Assembly (NCBI GenBank): GCA_946999785.1
Contig: CAMQEO010000019.1
Location: 1-17,075, forward strand
Reading direction: 5' to 3'
DNA from: an uncultured Atopobium sp.
Lineage (GTDB): Bacteria; Actinomycetota; Coriobacteriia; Coriobacteriales; Atopobiaceae
DNA length: 17,075 nucleotides
This document shows, in pieces, positions 15,361 to 17,075 of the stretch. Each line of letters begins with the position of its first letter. The first letter of the stretch is position 1. The position numbers and the translations under genes are program-made. The notes under the pieces are model-generated. The model was not told the DNA's origin, did no database searches, and was given only the letters and a program-made list of their open reading frames with translations.

Positions 15361-15436
15361 TGGTGGAGATGAAGGGAGTCGAACCCTCGGCCTCTGCCTT
15401 GCGGAGGCAGCGCTCTCCCAACTGAGCTACATCCCC
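15361..15436 (-). tRNA. tRNA-Ala (anticodon CGC)
   Basis: This 76-base cloverleaf has an encoded CCA end. Acceptor GGGGATG pairs with CATCTCC and includes the G3-U70 wobble that defines tRNA-Ala. The D-arm is GCTC/GAGC, the anticodon stem CTGCC/GGCAG has the 7-base loop TCCGCAA, and the T-arm is GAGGG-TTCGACT-CCCTT. The anticodon is CGC, reading GCG. Unusually, position 33 is C rather than the near-universal U. A short ACGC-GAA-GCGT hairpin and T-rich sequence follow the gene and may terminate it. Confidence 0.93.
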
Positions 15437-15762
15437 ATGCCGCATACACTGAGCACAAACATGTTTGCGCGCGTTTGAATGTGCACAAACCCCATTGGAG
15501 CTTAGTACGGTGTATATTCTTACAGGAACAAACGACTCTGTCAATAATTGTACGCATATGCCAAAAAGAACCATAATCAATACAAGTTCTCATAATCACA
15601 AAATCTAAAATGAGATCATCCGCTTGTGCATATACGGGGTGTCAAATAATCCAATTGTTACATTTCATCTAACTTTCCTTATGTATTCAGTTTATTTTCA
15701 AAAATACGCTACTATATTTTTTATACAAATGTTTCAGATTTTAACGTTGAAAGGATAGATCT
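15437..15762. other. intergenic region between divergent tRNA-Ala and the BspA-like gene
   Basis: This is a gene-free divergent region. For the tRNA, a perfect TTGACA on the minus strand (15544-15539) is followed after 16 bases by TAAGAA (15522-15517) or after 22 bases by TATACA (15516-15511), a fair promoter. For the plus-strand gene the last 80 bases are very AT-rich, with TATATT and TATACA as -10-like words but no clear -35. The ribosome-binding site GAAAGGA lies 7-8 bases before ATG 15763. I see no RNA gene or ORF here. Confidence 0.35.
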
Positions 15763-15778
15763 ATGAAACATAGAATCA

Positions 15779-15785
15779 CCCCCCC
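15779..15785 (+). repeat. poly-C7 tract at the frame break
   Basis: Seven consecutive C lie within codons 6-8 of the BspA-like gene, in the n-region of its signal peptide. Six C would put the ATG and the signal peptide in one frame. With seven, translation ends at 15888. A homopolymer in the first codons of a surface-protein gene is the usual form of a slipped-strand contingency tract, although seven C is short for one. Confidence 0.6.
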
Positions 15786-16356
15786 TGTGGATAATAAGTG
15801 CTCTCTTTATTGCACTGAGCGCATTTGTGAGTCTGCCGATTTCGGTATTTTTTACACAACCAGCACTCGCAGACCAAGTTATTCCTAACGAAGGAGACGA
15901 CGGCAACGCACATTGGGCATGGGACGAAACCACTAAAACAATTACCGTTACCGCTAAAGATGGCACTGATGGCGTGATGACTAAACATAGTTACCCAGTT
16001 CGTCTTAAAGCTGGTGGTTTCTCTACTTCTTCATCGCTAGATTATGGATGGCGCGTCTATCATCTTCCCGAAGCTGAACATATCAAATTTGTACAAAATG
16101 CACAAGGTACTCCTGTTACTGTTAAAGTAACAAATAACAATCAAACAGAATTCCAAAAGTTTTTTGGTGACGCAAAAAATGATGAAAACAAACGTACCGA
16201 AAACTATTGCAGAGCTGTAAATCTTAAAACAGCAGATCTTACCGCACTTAAGTGCGATGTTTCAAATATGCCAGCTTTGGTCGTTGTTATAAACTCGAAG
16301 AAGTTATTTTAAGCAATAATACGTTTGGAAATGATCACAAGAAAAATTTTCAAAAA

Positions 16357-17075
16357 CTCTTTGCAGATTGTAACAACCTTAGACACATCTATGGTGCTAC
16401 TTACGATAAACAAAGCAATTCATGGACGATCGACAAATCAGAAGACACCAGCGGTGTAAAATACCTCAATGATACTAATGCATTAAGCACGGAATATATG
16501 TTTATGAATTGTACATCGCTTACCTCATTTAATGCGTCGCTTTTCCCCAATAAATTAAAGTCGCCCATCTATACGTATTATATGTTTAAGGATTGTATCG
16601 GGCTGACAGAACTTAAACTTACAGGTGTTACCTGCGAAAACTCAACAGACATGGAAGCAATGTTTGCGAATTGCAGCCAAGTTCCCACTTTTGATCTCTC
16701 ATCGTTCAATACAGCAAAATGCACATGTATGAAATGGACGTTCTTCCACTGTGGCACTACAAAAGAACTTGACTTATCAAGCTTTGATACCTCTAACGTT
16801 ACCGATATGGCAGGCATGTTCCAGCATTCAAATTGTCTTGAGAAAATTATTCTCTCAAAGAAATTTAACACCAGCAAGGTCAAAACTATGGAAAGCATGT
16901 TTTCTGGCGTTATGGATGAAAGCCCCAGTGCTCCCAACGCAGGAAATTTTGTACTCAAAGAACTTGATGTATCAAACTTTGATACAACTAACTGCGAAAA
17001 CTTTAATAATATGTTCTCGGGTCTGCGTGCACTTGAAACGCTTAGACTTGGTGATAAATTTGCCACAAACGGCGA
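16357..17075 (+). repeat. DUF285 repeat region of the BspA-like gene
   Basis: The frame open from GTG 16252 to the window end encodes tandem repeats of the form MFxxCxxLxxLdLSsFdTsxvxxM. Anchor codons (MF or its equivalent) begin at 16498, 16582, 16660, 16738, 16816, 16897 and 17011, all in one frame. Spacings are 84, 78, 78, 78, 81 and 114 bases, so most units are 26-28 residues. Good examples are LDLSSFDTSNVTDMAGMF and LDVSNFDTTN. The constant frame shows that no further frameshift occurs after about 16300. Confidence 0.85.

Larger units (their letters stand above)
15763..17075 (+). pseudogene. BspA-like DUF285 leucine-rich-repeat surface protein, two frameshifts, cut by window end
   Basis: This is a secreted or surface protein of the BspA/DUF285 type, a family linked to adhesion in oral and vaginal bacteria. 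ATG 15763 has a strong ribosome-binding site but reaches a stop after 41 codons. One base fewer in the C7 run at 15779-15785 would restore an N-terminus MKHRITPLWIISALF and a hydrophobic core ending FFTQPALA-DQ, an ideal signal peptide. The mature part opens with AHWAWDETTKTITVTA, typical of these proteins. That frame stops at TAA 16310-16312. The neighbouring frame continues with CYKLEEVILSNNTFGND and then DUF285 repeats, open to the window end. One extra T in CTTT near 16276 would join them (MPAFGRCYKLEEV). The two shifts are +1 and -1, so the ATG and repeats share a frame. The gene may be phase-variable, decayed, or mis-sequenced. No cell-wall anchor is in view. Confidence 0.8.

Noticed and set aside
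15152..15580. 142- and 106-residue minus-strand ORFs with GDVAQLGERCLRKAEAEGSTPF
   Set aside because: These translate across tRNA-Ala; this peptide is a classic misannotation from tRNA sequence.
1..17075. CRISPR array, prophage, insertion sequence or toxin-antitoxin system
   Set aside because: No regular repeats with spacers, transposase, integrase or paired small toxin/antitoxin genes were found on either strand.

Overview
The window looks like a chromosomal segment of a low-to-mid GC Gram-positive actinobacterium, most likely Coriobacteriia (Atopobium/Fannyhessea/Lancefieldella-like). The reasons are roughly 40% GC, Gram-positive cell-wall genes (murT-gatD), an Asp23/DUF2273/AmaP envelope-stress operon, a tig-clpP-clpX cluster, and a BspA-type DUF285 surface protein of a kind abundant in that group. 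The taxonomic call is inference; no marker in the window settles it.

Layout: almost everything lies on the minus strand, so the genes read from right to left. From the right, tRNA-Ala(CGC) is followed by yebC, then the amaP-DUF2273-asp23 operon (alkaline-shock/envelope proteins). Next come murT-gatD, which amidate lipid II, behind a clear promoter; then a ribokinase and a membrane acyltransferase that may be translationally coupled. These are followed by tRNA-Leu(UAG), tig, clpP and clpX (nascent-chain folding and regulated proteolysis), an intrinsic terminator, valS, and a partial 5-formyltetrahydrofolate cyclo-ligase that runs off the left edge.

The only plus-strand gene is at the right edge. 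It is a secreted BspA-like leucine-rich-repeat protein, broken by two opposite single-base frameshifts and cut off by the window end. The first break falls in a run of seven C inside the signal-peptide coding region. One C fewer would restore a signal peptide, so this is either a phase-variation switch, decay, or a base-calling error.

Most of the window is conserved housekeeping and I see no new multi-gene system. The observations most worth following up are the poly-C frame break, a terminator-like hairpin squeezed between the clpP ribosome-binding site and any possible clpP promoter, a cluster of TCAC direct repeats in three helically phased pairs upstream of yebC, a tRNA-Ala with C instead of U at position 33, and long low-complexity tails on all three proteins of the Asp23 operon.
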